From NCBI GenBank assembly GCA_028023455.1, contig JAQFVV010006732.1, positions 250,001 to 314,000 of the forward strand: a stretch of DNA of 64,000 bases, read 5' to 3'. This stretch comes from Epiperipatus broadwayi. Taxonomy: Eukaryota; Onychophora; Udeonychophora; Euonychophora; Peripatidae. The notes below the pieces were generated by a model. The model saw only the letters and a program-made list of their open reading frames with translations, did no database searches and was not told the DNA's origin. The translations under genes and the position numbers were made by a program. Shown here in pieces: positions 28,659 through 40,419 of the stretch (its first letter is position 1; each line of letters starts with the position of its first letter).

Positions 28659-28807
28659 ATTTTTTCATTCTTATTTCTTTGCTTTGCTCTGCTAGTCATT
28701 TGTTGGTGGACTTTTTGCCTTACCACTTCTGGATTTGAATTTTTTATGTGTTGTGCGGTGGGTATATATTGTACAAATAGTATTGGTGTGGGTCTACCAA
28801 AATGTAA

Positions 28808-29418
28808 TTAAATGGGTGCAAATACAGTTGATTCATTCACACTCCAATTGATGAAATTCACCACACACTCCATCTGCTTTACCCACCCCTTAAGCTCATC
28901 CTCTAGGTATGTCCTGAACAACTGTTCTAGTTCCCACATTATGCGTTCACAAGGATTGGACTGTGGATTCCTAATGGATGTGAGCACATTTTGGATTTGT
29001 GATTTTCCCATCCAATTTTTCCATTCTTTAGATAGGAAAGGAGTACCACAATCTGTCAATATGGTTCTTGGCCTCCCTATCTCAATGAAATTTGAGGGTG
29101 TCTAATACCTTGATAGTGTTTCTGGTATTAGCCTAGGGTATTGAGTAAGCTGAGATGCATTTTGAGAATAGAACATAGGTTACCAATAGATATTTTTTAT
29201 TGAATGATGGCAGGGGTTCCATAATAATCTATTGCCAAGATCTCATTAGGTCTTTCTGGTATTATTCATTTAGTCAAATTAGAATAATTCTGGTTTACTG
29301 GCTTGGCACATAGGCACACTAGACAATCTTGGAGTGATCTCAAAATGTCTCTATACATTGTGGGCCAGTAAAACCAGTTTTTAAGAGTATGTTCCATCTT
29401 ATGGGCACCATTGTGACC
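28808..29418 (-). pseudogene. Element A integrase zinc-finger and core (decayed)
   Basis: Reading downward, the zinc-binding part shows GHNGAHK (H-x3-H) near 29410 and CLVCLCAKP (C-x2-C) near 29320. The core shows AIDYYG near 29225, TDCGTPFLSKEW near 29045 and NPQSNPCERI near 28965. These are the first Asp, second Asp and Glu regions of a DDE integrase. Several in-frame stops and frame changes separate the blocks, so no functional enzyme is encoded. The family is Ty3/Gypsy by order (after RNase H). The close match to 40930-41571 defines element D as a relative. Confidence 0.8.
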
Positions 29419-30030
29419 CTATAAACAATGAATGTACATTATAAGTGGGGTTATTGAAGACTTAGGTATTACTACTCTCCACTCTTCAATGTTTAAATCT
29501 GGTTTATAAAGCAAGACCTCATTTTCTAGCTTATAATGTGTAAGATATTTTGGACCATACAGAACTTTCTTTTGTTTTAATGCCTCCATGATTGGTTTTA
29601 AATTTGGATCGTGGAATTGAATTTCAGGCAAAGCTTCTAAATCATCCTCTACATTGTTATCAATCATTAGATTGATGTTAGTAATGTAGGCATTGTCTAC
29701 TGAAAGGTGATTTTGTTCAGACCTGCATGGGTTTCGACTCACCACATCTGCTACCACATTCTTGGATCCTTTACAATACTGTACACTGTAATTGAATTCC
29801 TGTAACAGTAAACTCCATCTGACTAGTTGACTGTTAGTCAGATAGCTGTGATTCAGGAATTCAAGGCTTTTATGGTCAGTGACCACTATTATCTCTGATC
29901 CAAGAAGCATCTGTTGAAAGTTTTGGAAGGCCCACACTTCTCTTGTATAATTGATTTCTGGACCTTTCAGAAGCCAGCTAATAAAATAGAGGACATCAGG
30001 TTGGCCATCCTCCTGGATTTGAGATAACAT
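29419..30030 (-). pseudogene. Element A RNase H and start of integrase
   Basis: A 203-codon open stretch contains the tether and RNase H motifs GPEINYT, VVTDHKSLEFLN, WSLLLQEFNYSVQY and GSKNVVADVVSR, which are typical of the Ty3/Gypsy connection and RNase H. An acidic linker and the integrase N-terminal extension (VVIPKS, PLIMYIHCL) follow. A stop cuts it just before the zinc-binding histidines. In the intact element it would degrade the RNA strand during reverse transcription. Confidence 0.85.
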
Positions 30031-30164
30031 TACCCCAATCCAAAACCACTACTGTCTGTTTGGACAATGAACAGTTTGTTAAAATTAGGAAAAGCTAACA
30101 CGGTTTGTTTTAAAAATCCTGTTTTAATCTCTTTGAAAGCCTTATCTTGCTCCTCAGTCCATTT

Positions 30165-31263
30165 CTATCTTTCATCTTTCCGAATTAATTTCTGCAATGG
30201 TTCCATGCAGTCTGAGAACTTATGATAGAAATGATTATAGAAGTTGCACAGCCCTAAAAATGATCTAATTTGTTTTATATTTGTGGGTTTTGGAAAGCTC
30301 TGTACAGCACTTATCTTGTCAGGATGAGGTCTCATCCCATTGCAGCCAATAATATGACTAAGAAAGACAACTTCACTACATGCTAATGTGCTCTTTTTGA
30401 AGTTGATCTTAATCCTCTTGTTATAGAACTCTTTGAAAAACAAATATAGATGTTGAAGATGTTCTTTAATAGTGGCTGCTGCAATGATAACATCATCCAC
30501 ATAAATGATTTCAATCTGTTTGATCTCTGGTGATAAAGTTCGATCCAAGCATTGTATTAAACCAGCTCCACTATTGATCAATCCAAATGGTATCCTATTA
30601 AACTGGTACATAAAACCCTCATATCAGAAAGCAGTATATTGGCGATCATCTGGGTGGAGTTCGATCTGCCAATAACTGGAGGTTAGATCGAAAGTAGAAA
30701 ATACTTTCTTATTTCCAAACCTTATGAATAACTCGTGTATGGGTGATGAAATGTTCTGGTCAGGAACCATCATTTTGTTTAGTTGATGAGCATCCAAACA
30801 AAATCTAATCGACCCGTCTTTCTTCTTCACTATTTCGGTCAGGAACCATAATTTTGTTTAGTTGACAAGCATCCAAACAAAATCTTATCGACCCATCTTT
30901 CTTCTTCACTGTTACTACTGGATTACAATACGGTGAAGAACATTTGGAAATAATTCCCCAATCTAGCATTTTATTAAGCTGCCTAGATATCTCTTCACGA
31001 TATTGGTATTGAATAGGGTATGACCTGGATTGAAAGGGTTGTTCATGAATTAGTTTTATTCTCTGCTGGAAACCCTCTATTAGCCTGTGTATTTCGAAGA
31101 AAATAGGGCCAAATTCAATAATGACAGATTGCAATTTTTCTTTCACCTCACTTTCAAGTAAATTGTAGTCTGTGATTTTACTCTCAATCAATGCATTTGA
31201 GATCATAGATATCATACAATCAACTTCAGGTAGGTCATATCTTGGGTACAATGTCATTTCCAA
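30165..31263 (-). pseudogene. Element A reverse transcriptase (broken)
   Basis: The N-terminal part (31263 down to about 30805) has the linker and RT block 1 (CNPVVTVKKKDGSIRF). Next come FSTFDLTSSYWQIELHPDDR, FNRIPFGLINSG and the catalytic YVDDVI (about 30492-30506), then LGLCNFY...HKFS. These are the ordered fingers/palm motifs of a Ty3/Gypsy RT, and YVDD keeps both catalytic aspartates. The frame is broken by a tandem duplication of the KKKDGSIRF block (30764-30912) and by a stop near 30615. It is recognisable but not functional. Confidence 0.88.
30764..30912 (-). repeat. ~75-bp tandem duplication inside A's RT
   Basis: Two adjacent copies (about 30764-30834 and 30840-30911) both run from GGTCAGGAACCAT to TTTCTTCTTCACT. 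Each encodes the same KKKDGSIRFCLDA-QLNK block with a few substitutions (AHQLNKMM versus ACQLNKIM). It disrupts the RT frame. The copies have diverged by about six bases, so the duplication is not recent. Confidence 0.85.
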
Positions 31264-31509
31264 AATCTCATCATTTACCCTAACTATTTTATCAAAAAAA
31301 TCAATGACATAATGGTTCAGATGGAGAAAGTCTGCTCCTAGAATGACCTCGTGTCAAGCCATTCAGGATAAGGAAAACATGATAGAATGTTGTTTGGCCG
31401 ATCTTGATTTGGACCCAGATTTGTTTCTGCATCAGTTTGGCTTTTATATTATTAGCCATGGTAACTTATATCAACTTCAGTAGCAGGGTCTTGATGTTGG
31501 GATTACTGG

Positions 31510-31737
31510 TCAGAACTTTATTGTAAAATGCATCTGACACCCTGAGATCTGCCTACCAGAGTCTAATAAGGCCTTAACTGGCAAATCCTCAAACAGCATC
31601 ATGGGACAGCATTGCACCGCATAATTGGGTGTTCTATCCTCCCATGAACACATTAGATTAGTGATTTCCCAATCTCTTTCTGGCCTTATGTTCCCCAGTG
31701 ATATTTCAGTTTCTTGAGGTGAGGAACATAATCTCAA
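31510..31737 (-). pseudogene. Element A retropepsin-like protease fragment
   Basis: The frame contains LPVKALLDSGRQISG. LLDSG is the active-site loop of retroviral-type aspartic proteases (D-S/T-G), preceded by a hydrophobic strand as expected. The downstream half continues in other frames (about 31240-31500) and is recognisable because element D keeps a homologous stretch at about 40440-40680. The enzyme would have cleaved Gag-Pol. It is inactive here because of stops. Confidence 0.7.
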
Positions 31738-31745
31738 TTCCCCCT

Positions 31746-33987
31746 TTAGTTTGGTTTCTTTTGAATTTTGAGGGAGTAATTACTACACCCTGGTTTATTA
31801 TATTCTTTTGGGATGTCACTATGGTTTATTTTAGCTCTATCATCTTTTTTTATGATTCTGGTTAGGTAGTTGAGGGTGAGAAAAAATTGTTGTGGTGATT
31901 TACCCTTCCAGTGGTTGGGGTTATTATTATTTTTCCTCCTTTTATAATATATAGCATTTATTGTAGGGTCCTCTTTTCTCTTTTCCGGAATCCGATTAAG
32001 TATGCCACTGTTGTTCACATCAATATTATTCAACAATTCACCTATCTGCTCAAGGCTTTTAGCATGCATGCAAAGAAGGGACTGTTCTATCTATAAGGGT
32101 AAATTCCTCCTAATGATTCAGACGATCTCTCTCTCAGTCAAATGGTATGTGTTTAAGGTCTGCAGTTTAGATACTTGATGTCTGAAGAATTTTGTTAATG
32201 TTTTCCCTGGCATCAATTTATACTTTTCCTGGAACAGCTAATATAGCAATGCTTCATGTTTGTCCCTGTTTCAGAAGCTTTTCACTATTAAGACTTGGTA
32301 TTCATCAAAGGTATATGGGGTTTGGAACAAGGACTTCCACCACATTAGGGCATCTTCTTGCAGATGGCTATATGCAATGATGATTTTCTCCCCCTCTGTC
32401 AGATTCGGATTAACTGTAAAGTATAATTTCAAGCTCCTCAAGTGTTTTATGGGGGCTTCAGCAGTCAATCCCTTGAAAATCTTAAGTTTCACAAACTGAT
32501 TAATTATGCTAACTTGCATCAAGTGGCCATGTGATTTATTTGGTTCAGAAAGCTTCACATGAGGTGTTAACTGTTGCACATGCAAGTTGCCTCGAGACAT
32601 GCTCGGATTAGTCTCATCATAGTCACTGTAAAAGATAATATTTTATCCCTTTTGTCATTTGGCATGGTGCATTAGGCTCCAAACATGGGTCACGTGTCTG
32701 ACCGAGATCCTTGCTATAAGTTTTCCAGTGAACCTCTGCTTCATCCCTTTCTCCTTTTCTGTCTTGGGTCCTCAGTTCTACATCAGCCTTCTGTGTTCTT
32801 ATCATCTGGGTATTTTGTAACACTTGTAATTCAATTCTTTCCAATCTTCGGTTAAGAGATTCGTCTAAATGTTTTAGATCACAACTTAAACTTTTTGTAG
32901 TTTTCCTATGTGTCTCTATAATTTTACAGCATCCTTCTATCTCCATGTTTTGCTTAGTGGTGAACTGGTCTAAAACAGCACGTGTAGCCATTATTTCTTC
33001 ATGCCTTTCATCTGTGTGCTTCCTTTGTCTCTCACAAATCTCATTTTTAAAGGACTCTTGACTTTGACAGACTTCTTGGTATTTAACAGTTAGCTGACTG
33101 GTGACACAATGTTTAAATTCCTCCAAATGTTGTCTACATTGTGTATCTTTCTCCTCAACTTATTTTCTCATTTCCCCTATTTCTTGTTTCAACTCAACAC
33201 TAGTATTCTGAACACTTGTCAAACTTATAGACAGTTGTTTCATTTCTTGTGACAATTTTGTTTCTACATCTTTAATTTCTTCTCTTAAAACTGTTTGCAT
33301 AATATTCACGCTATACTTCATCATTATGTCCATCTTAACAACATCAGTCTTGGTTGCCATATTTCCCATCCTGACTTCTATGCCATCTATATTAGCTTTT
33401 AATTTTTCTACTTCATCTTTAGTAACCATCTTAACCTTCAATTGGTTCACACTTTCATTCATACCCTTTATATCAAGTTTCATATTACTCATTTCAGACT
33501 TCATACTATTTTCCATATTCTTCATATTTGTGTCCATACTACTCATTTCAGACTTGATACTACTCTCTATATCAACCTTCATATTTTCCATTTTAGCCTT
33601 CATATCATTAATATCACCCTTCATATCAAGCTTCATATTCTCCATTGTAATGTTCAAACTTGTGATCATCTCAGCCAATTGTGCCATTGTGATCGTACCT
33701 TCCATAGCTTGGACAATTTCAATTCAAGGTGACTGAACTACTTCAACAATAGTTTCTTGGGCCTCAATAGTCATTTCATCATCTTGACATATCTGTGGAA
33801 AGCAGTTGCCTTCAGTAACAGACTCTCCAGATGTTTGACTAGGCAAAGACGCTCCCTCATGGCTAATCTCATCTTCACCTATCACAACATCATTAACTTC
33901 ACTCTTCTCTACTTCAATATCACTTATTTCTCCTCGGAAAACCTCTGTCTCCATACTCAATTTTTTTTTTCTATTTCTTAATAGCAT
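31746..33987 (-). pseudogene. Element A gag region (coiled coil, capsid, linker)
   Basis: Five open stretches in different frames together make a Gag. From 33987 to 33724 there is an acidic N-terminus. From 33705 to 33160 there is a methionine-rich coiled coil of repeated MKxDM/MENMK units. From 33126 to 32623 there is a second charged helical part (KQNMEIEGCCKIIETHRKT). From 32600 to 32271 there is a capsid-like segment with KIFKGLTAEAPIKHL and EDALMWWKSLF, the pattern of the retrotransposon Gag capsid family. From 32069 to 31746 there is a lysine-rich linker or nucleocapsid-like part with no clear CCHC knuckle. Stops separate the pieces. The coiled-coil start parallels the ORFs of B and C. 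Confidence 0.75.
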
Positions 33988-34517
33988 TAATTATTTTAAA
34001 CAACTTTTATTATAAAATTTTTTATAATAGTTAATAGTCTCAGGGTTTTACATTTTCCCCAACTATACCATATGTAACTTTGACTTCTATATCAAATTTT
34101 TATTTGATTTTGACTGTCCACATCTAGATTAGTTTTTACATTGCCTGACTTCTCTACTTTAGTATCAATTTACTCTGGATTTAATTGTTTCACAAGCCTC
34201 TGTTTATTGATCCCACATTCATTCTTTAAATGCACTTATTTATTTATTTTTACTAATTTTTAATTTTAGATGTTTTATGTTTTTATTTAATATTTAAGTA
34301 TATTATTTATTTGTTGTAGGCATATGTACAATAGTGGTTTAGTATTAATTAAACTTGTTACACAAGTGGAAAGTTTAAAAATATTCAACAAAAATTTTTT
34401 TTCTTTTTTTATTTTTTTGAAAATTTCTGTCAAATGGCTAAACCTCCCTTGCAACTATAATATTTTCATGCCTAAATGTTTTGGGCACCAGATGTAATGG
34501 CATCTGTTTTTATGGTC
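33988..34517 (-). other. Element A leader
   Basis: A non-coding stretch lies between the primer-site region and gag. Just inside the primer-like motif it contains a second ACATCTGGTGCCCAAAAC copy (about 34471-34490), a repeat of the ACATCTGGCGC motif, as in the repeated leader motifs of element B. Confidence 0.55.
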
Positions 34518-34537
34518 CCACAGTTGATAGCGCCAGA
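34518..34537 (-). other. Element A primer-binding-like site
   Basis: On the - strand, directly after the LTR end (GTTACA), the sequence reads TCTGGCGCTATCAACTGTGG. TGGCGC and the following spacing resemble a lysine-tRNA primer site imperfectly, offset by 2 nt as in many Gypsy-type elements. The matching strength is not computed. Confidence 0.5.
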
Positions 34538-36930
34538 TGTAACAAACCGGTCCATCCACATATATAGGTGAAAGAGAGCAAGCTCGTATCTAACTACTAT
34601 CAGACCTAGGGTCTTCATGTAGGATGTTAGAGATAAAACAATGAAATACCTGACTCATGATTACATCCATCTTCAATAGACTAGCCTAAGCATCATCCAC
34701 TAAATCTACATGCAATCCAAATCAGTTCATCTCACATCTTACTCTTTTCCAAAACCGTTGCCTCAGATATTCAAATTCAGGAAGAATTTGCATTCGACTC
34801 TTTTAACAGGTATGTATCTATGCATACTCTTAATCAATGACTAAACAATACTTCATATCTATCAAATAAAATATAACCTGTATTTAATGTTCTCTCCCAT
34901 GCTTATTAAACAATAATGTGGATGTGTATATGTTTAAAAACCTAGGCCATTAAATGCAATGTAAGTGCTCAATTGAATGTAAATGCTGGATCAACATAAC
35001 TATGTTAATTTATAAAACTTCATAATATGTATTTACAAACAAAAATAGGATATATGTAAACTTAAATTCTTAAACAATTTAGAAAAGCAAAGAAAATTTC
35101 TATATAGAAAAATATTTAAAAGAATCTCAATAACGAAAAATATATAAAAAATGATGCCCATAAATTACTTGGATATCTATATGTATTTACAGTTTCCATG
35201 TTTATTATGATAATAATGAAAAAATGATTAATTCACAATGAGATTGCCAACTCTAAGTAAATTTAACTGCAACCTCAGATATAATAATCGTGAAAAAATA
35301 TAATGATAACACAACACAGAATATGATAGAACATAAGATAAAGAATACTATTTAAAAGAAAAAATGTTAGTCATTTATTCAATTTATCTTAAGAAATATT
35401 AGTAACATATATATAATTAGTCTTGTCATGTGGTACATATTTTATAACAGTGGCTTTTAAAAAAAAAATAATAATAATAAAAAATCTCTTACCGTAAAAT
35501 AGCCTAGTGAAGCACTTAATTGTTTGTGCATATTACCATCTTACATCTGTCAGTAGAAAGTAAATCATGTAAACTTTATTTAAAAAAATAAACTTGTCAA
35601 CCTATCCCCCCCTCCCCCCTTACTCTCTTTATATTTTCCCATATTGGATTGTTCCCTCTATATAATTAGCAATCGCTTTTTCCAAATATAAAATGAGATA
35701 AAAATTAAAAACAAAAAAATACAAATTGATATAAAAAATAAAATAAAACATAATTTACAATTTTCCTTTATACAAAGTCCTTACGGTTGATGTATTTTGT
35801 TAAATAAATGTTGGTAGAATTCCAGCTTGATTTACAGAGCATCCTGACGTATTTCAGTGGGTAGTCTGTGTGTAGTTAGGTGTATTATTCAGCCCATAGA
35901 TTTTTATCCCATGTAAATGTCAACTGCTCAGGCAATCAGACTGTAGACAGTCACATCTTAATATTTTTATATGGTCATAGTCGTTAGGAATAATGCTTCA
36001 ACCCCGACACAGTTATGCTCTTTAGCCAAAATATTTCATGCTTGAACTATATATATATACAACTTTACATAAATTTATAGTCTAATAAAATATTTTTATA
36101 GAGAATAAAACTCAACTGTTTTAATTTTTTTTTTCAGTTCCTTTTAAACAAACATCAGGTTACTTTTCTTTTTTTTAAAAATTTGAATTAATAATGATTT
36201 CCACTTCTCTATCGAATAAATCAGATTAATGTTTCATCCATTTCTTTTTTTTTTATATTGGAATGTTGAATTAATTATGAGAAATTGTCTGTTTTGTAGA
36301 ACAATATAAAAATATAATCCTTCTGATCTAACTAGCTTGACCAATCTCTTTTGCCAACCAGAGAAAAAAAAAAAAACAGACAATTTCTTAATTGTTTCCT
36401 TTTTATCTTGGCGCTATTTCTATTATTTGAAAACAAGCGTTTCAGCTTTAATTTTTTTTTTTTTTTTACATCGATTCAATAAAAAAAAATAATGCATGTT
36501 CTAAAATAAATTTATAATATTTTTATCTCACTTACATTTGAAATATTGATTTATCTTCTACTGTTATAATTATTTGTTTTTTATTTAAGTCATTGTCAAA
36601 TTGATTAACACAACACAAACAATTAACACATATATATATAGCTATGTACAACTTTTTTTTAAATTAAGATTGGCATTTTCTTAGTAATAAAATTGTATTA
36701 CTAATATATATACGGGTATTTTTTTTAAGTCAATTATCCATCATTAATAACTACTTAGTAAGTAGTTATTCCACTGTTTAGAAAAAAAAAATATTAAAAA
36801 TATAAAACCATTATCAAAAAGTGTCCTAGCAAAATCTTTTTATTTTTCTACCTGCTAATAAAAAAAAAATAATTTTATTATTTCAGATTGCTTAGGTAGG
36901 TTGTTGGATAGCGATTTTTAGCTACCTACA
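34538..36930 (-). mobile_element. Element A, 5' LTR (2.4 kb)
   Basis: Collinear with 17707-20152, with substitutions and small indels. On the - strand it starts TGTAGGTAGCTAAAA and ends ACCGGTTTGTTACA. The outer flank is CG followed by an AT tract (36933-36946). No target duplication can be matched with the left LTR, whose outer flank is leader-like instead. Confidence 0.85.
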
Positions 36931-37039
36931 CGATATATATATATATTCATCTAAGACTTGGAAATCAATTTCTTAAAACTGGACAGTTTTTAAATCATGT
37001 TGTTGAGACTTCTATTAAATATCTTTGACGCCTAGAGAC

Positions 37040-37460
37040 ATAATTCAGCCAAAGCTTTCTGATGAACAAAATAATATTGCAATAGCATGTAGCCATCTGC
37101 AATGGGTTGGCAGGCTTAATGTAATTCCATATTTAATAATCACAGCAGTTTTCTAAAGTTTAAACAAACTGTACTAAATTATTACTGGAGTGAAAATTAC
37201 CAAGAAAGCATAAAATACCAGGTATCTCAAGAGAAATGCAAACCAGAAGAGCTATATATACCAAGCAAGTGGCCAAGGTCAAGACTTCAACATTGAATCC
37301 ACTATCTGAAAATAAATTAATCATGACACTGCGACACAGCTCCCCTTCAATCCATTGAACAAATTTTAGTTAATATTGACAAAACAACTGAGCAAATTGC
37401 TGAGTTGTTCTGTATTTGTAATAGCAGTAGTTTGAATATAATAAGAGGAAGCAGAGTTTA
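37040..37460 (+). pseudogene. Element D gag fragment (A-family relative)
   Basis: A decayed stretch encodes PKLSDEQNNIAIACSHLQ, which parallels PNLTEGEKIIIAYSHLQ in A's capsid region, and further on SIEQI and TEQIAELF, parallel to A's SLEQIGELL. The order and spacing agree with A's gag (32370 down to 32010). Stops and frameshifts are present. The similarity stops at about 37470, beyond which there is unrelated sequence until the protease part near 40430. Confidence 0.55.
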
Positions 37461-38360
37461 AACCAAAAAAATGTTTTTTTTTTCATTTAGATATTATAAA
37501 TATAATTATAAAATTGGGAAAAAAATAGAGGAATACCTCGACCATAATTTGACAAAAGAAAAACAAAAGGTTAACAGGTAGTCCAAAAAAAAAACTTATG
37601 TTATCAAATAGACTGATAGGGGGTCACATTTATTTAAAATTTTATTTCTTCAATTTGCATGGTGATGTTTTTTTCTGTTAACAAATCAATAATGCAAAAA
37701 GAAGATTTAAATTCATGTTATTCCAAAAATGCCAATCAAACACAACAATTTTAATTAAACTATATAAATTTAGTTAAAATTGATGGTAATTGTCGTCAAC
37801 AAAGTTAAGAAAAATATAGTGCTGATTATTCATTTGCTTCAGCATACCATTAATACATAAGTACTAAGAGTATCTTTAACATTTTGGGCCATCATTTTTA
37901 TTACTGATTACAATAGGTAACATGTTAGTTGTTGGTCCTGGTACTGTTGGCTTATGTAAAGTCAAATCATTATGCAGCCTAAAACTTTCACTTCCACAAC
38001 TTACATTTTTTAAGTTATTTATTATTTTAATTAATTTAAAAATTTTTTACAAGTCATATTTTCTAAATGTATGTAGTGATAAGGAACTTTTAGTTCTACA
38101 GACTTAATATAAAACTTGTAATAAAGGAGTATGTTGCCAAGATAGTTTTAGTAATCAATTTAAACGCTAATGATAACTATGTCTGTATACACTATTTACC
38201 AATTGTGATTTTTTATTATCTTTCTATTTATAAATTAATTGTTATATTTTTTAGTTTAATATCAATTTTACTTTGAGCTTTTCTACATCCATTTCAACGT
38301 TCTTCTATATCTAAGTATTTTTAATACCTTTTGTTTTAATTTTTATTTTAAATACTTTAG

Positions 38361-38455
38361 GTTTAAGAAGTACAATTCATATTGATGAAAATGGAGACAT
38401 GATTAAAAATTATATTATTCTTGGGAGAACTATTCATGGAAAATCAACAATGCAG
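38361..38455 (+). CDS. Candidate 95-bp internal exon (possible ANF-receptor / receptor guanylate cyclase type)
   Basis: A pyrimidine-rich stretch ends in TTTAG directly before 38361, and CAG|GTATTA follows at 38455/38456, giving consensus splice sites. Between them one frame is open for 31 codons (first 2 nt finish a split codon; end in phase 0), containing IHIDENGDMIKNYIILG. A segment of the form IDENGDxxxNYxLL occurs near the end of the periplasmic-binding-like ligand domain of receptor guanylate cyclases, and this resemblance is the basis of the name. No neighbouring exon was found, so it may be one exon of a gene with very long introns, a captured gene fragment, or chance. AT-rich DNA yields such patterns occasionally, though the residue pattern is unusual for random frames. 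Confidence 0.33.
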
Positions 38456-40205
38456 GTATTATCTTTATAAATTATATATTTTTTTTTGTAAAAAATTGCC
38501 CAATTTTATCAAAAATAATTTTGTTTAAATAATCAAAAACTGACGCGAACAATAATAATTTTGACAGGAAAATGTAATATATTTCACTAGATTATTGCAA
38601 CAGTATAGATTATTAATATAGATTATAAATTGCATAAAATAACAAAAGCAAAAGTCATGCATACACGTATGTAAACACATATAAATCAGATCTCTCCAAT
38701 AAATATGTGAGCGTATAGTTTAGGAATTTGTCTGACTTATTATTATAATGTAGTTATAGCTATGTGCAATATAGTTTGCTAACTAAAATAAAAGGTACGA
38801 TTAATTTATTTTATTGAATATCTTCATCCAAAGTAGTATTATAGTTGTTGACTGGTCTATGGCATCATCGTATTATAATTTTATTTTTTTAATTTCATAA
38901 GCAAACCAAAATGATATGTAATTGTGTTAGTTATATCATAATATGTAGCATAATATAAAAGCACAAATGAAATGCTATTGATTCTGAAGTTATGGAAGAG
39001 TTTTATCACCAGATTTGCATGTTTTGGGTAAACATTTGAAATCAGATCACACTAATCATCAAATCCCTAGAATGAATAATTCTTATTTTAAATGAGTAAA
39101 CAAAAAATGTAGCTAGTTAATAGAATTGTCTAATTGCCTTATTAAAGAGTTATTCTCTGGATGATCAGAGTTCCTTAACTTTCATGCTATTGTGGGATAG
39201 GGTGACTCCTTTAACTTACATTTTGGCTCCTTATTGCATTGTTTAATTACTCCACTGTTAGTTTGTTCAATAAAGAATATTAGAGTTAGCTTATGGTATG
39301 GATATATGTGAAGTAAAAGTATAAAGATGTTTATTTTAATTGCGTAATGTAATAAATGTTTCATTCTTTTAAACTTTGTTGAGACATTCAAATTCTTAAT
39401 TTCCACACTTACATATCCAATATGATATAATTGCACTTTTTCATGAATTGATGAGAAACACTTTCATATCTGATATTATTTTCTCGACCCAAATATTATA
39501 TGAAATGTTTAATTACTTGATGAACTTATGTGATGATATGCATTCAATTATTATGTGGATAATGATTTGAAATGAAAAGGTATCTCGTTTCTTTCATTAT
39601 CTCATTGCTACTTCATTAGAACAATATTCAATTTTATATTGTTACCCTCTGTGGTGATAATTATTAGATGTTACATAATATGAATTTTTAAATAAATATA
39701 TAATAAAACCCTGAGATATTCCCTTTGCATATCCAAGTAAATATTAATTTAGTCATTTAATTTAAACTTATTGTACAGTAAAAGCTGATTAGTGTTATAT
39801 CTTTCTTCTGACTTTTTAAAGTATTACTGTGGTTAGTCAAAAGTATATTTGGATGATGGGAGAGGTTATGCTTGAGCTATAACTTATTAGTTTGAATGTA
39901 TCAGACTTTATCAATTTCAAATTCTTATTCATTATGAAGCAAAGTAGATATTTTGCTCTTAGTGATTTATAATATTTTCCTTCACCTTACCTAAATTTTA
40001 TATATCATAGTATTCTGTGATCCCGCTGCTGAGCTAAGCTATAGTTGGGCATTATTATAAGAGTCCCAGTAACAACTCAAACGGAGTCACAGTATTAACT
40101 TACTCTATTGTCTCTAGAACTGGTGCCCTAGGTATTCATAAATGATGTAAGATTGATTTAAAAGGAGGGGTTACTTCTAGTAGAAATATCTAATGACACA
40201 TACAC

Positions 40206-40214
40206 ACATGCACG

Positions 40215-40281
<67 letters not shown>
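40206..40281. repeat. (CA)n(TA)n(TG)n palindromic microsatellite
   Basis: A CACGCACACA... tract runs into TATATA and then into GTGTGT, so the whole ~75 bp is close to a perfect palindrome. It can extrude as a cruciform or adopt Z-DNA. Confidence 0.95.
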
Positions 40282-40419
40282 TCAGTGAATTTATAGTGCA
40301 TTTTATATTTTCATTTACTCTGACAATAATAAAAGCTTGAAAATAAGTGATAATTATATTCCTACAGAATATATTATTCATCTGTTTTATTCCATAACTC
40401 AATCTGTGCTAACATTTAA

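Larger units (their letters stand above)
37470..40400. other. 2.9-kb segment interrupting element D
   Basis: This non-repetitive-looking AT-rich sequence lies between D's gag and protease parts, where A has only about 500 bp. It contains the exon-like segment at 38361-38455 and ends near the (CA)n(TA)n(TG)n palindrome. Several short frames lack coding character. I could not find termini or a target duplication. It may be an insertion, or D's pieces may be separate insertions around older host sequence. Confidence 0.4.

Noticed and set aside
33326-33736. Hydrophobic, membrane-like frames on the + strand
   Set aside because: Shadow of the methionine-rich coiled coil of A's gag on the - strand.
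36931-36950. Target-site duplication for element A
   Set aside because: The right flank is CG(AT)n, and the left flank (before 17707) is leader-like sequence. No matching direct repeat exists.
37922-38107. A 61-codon frame starting MLVVGPGTVG
   Set aside because: After about 25 residues it turns into AT-rich, Phe/Ile/Lys-rich translation, with no donor site or protein family recognised.
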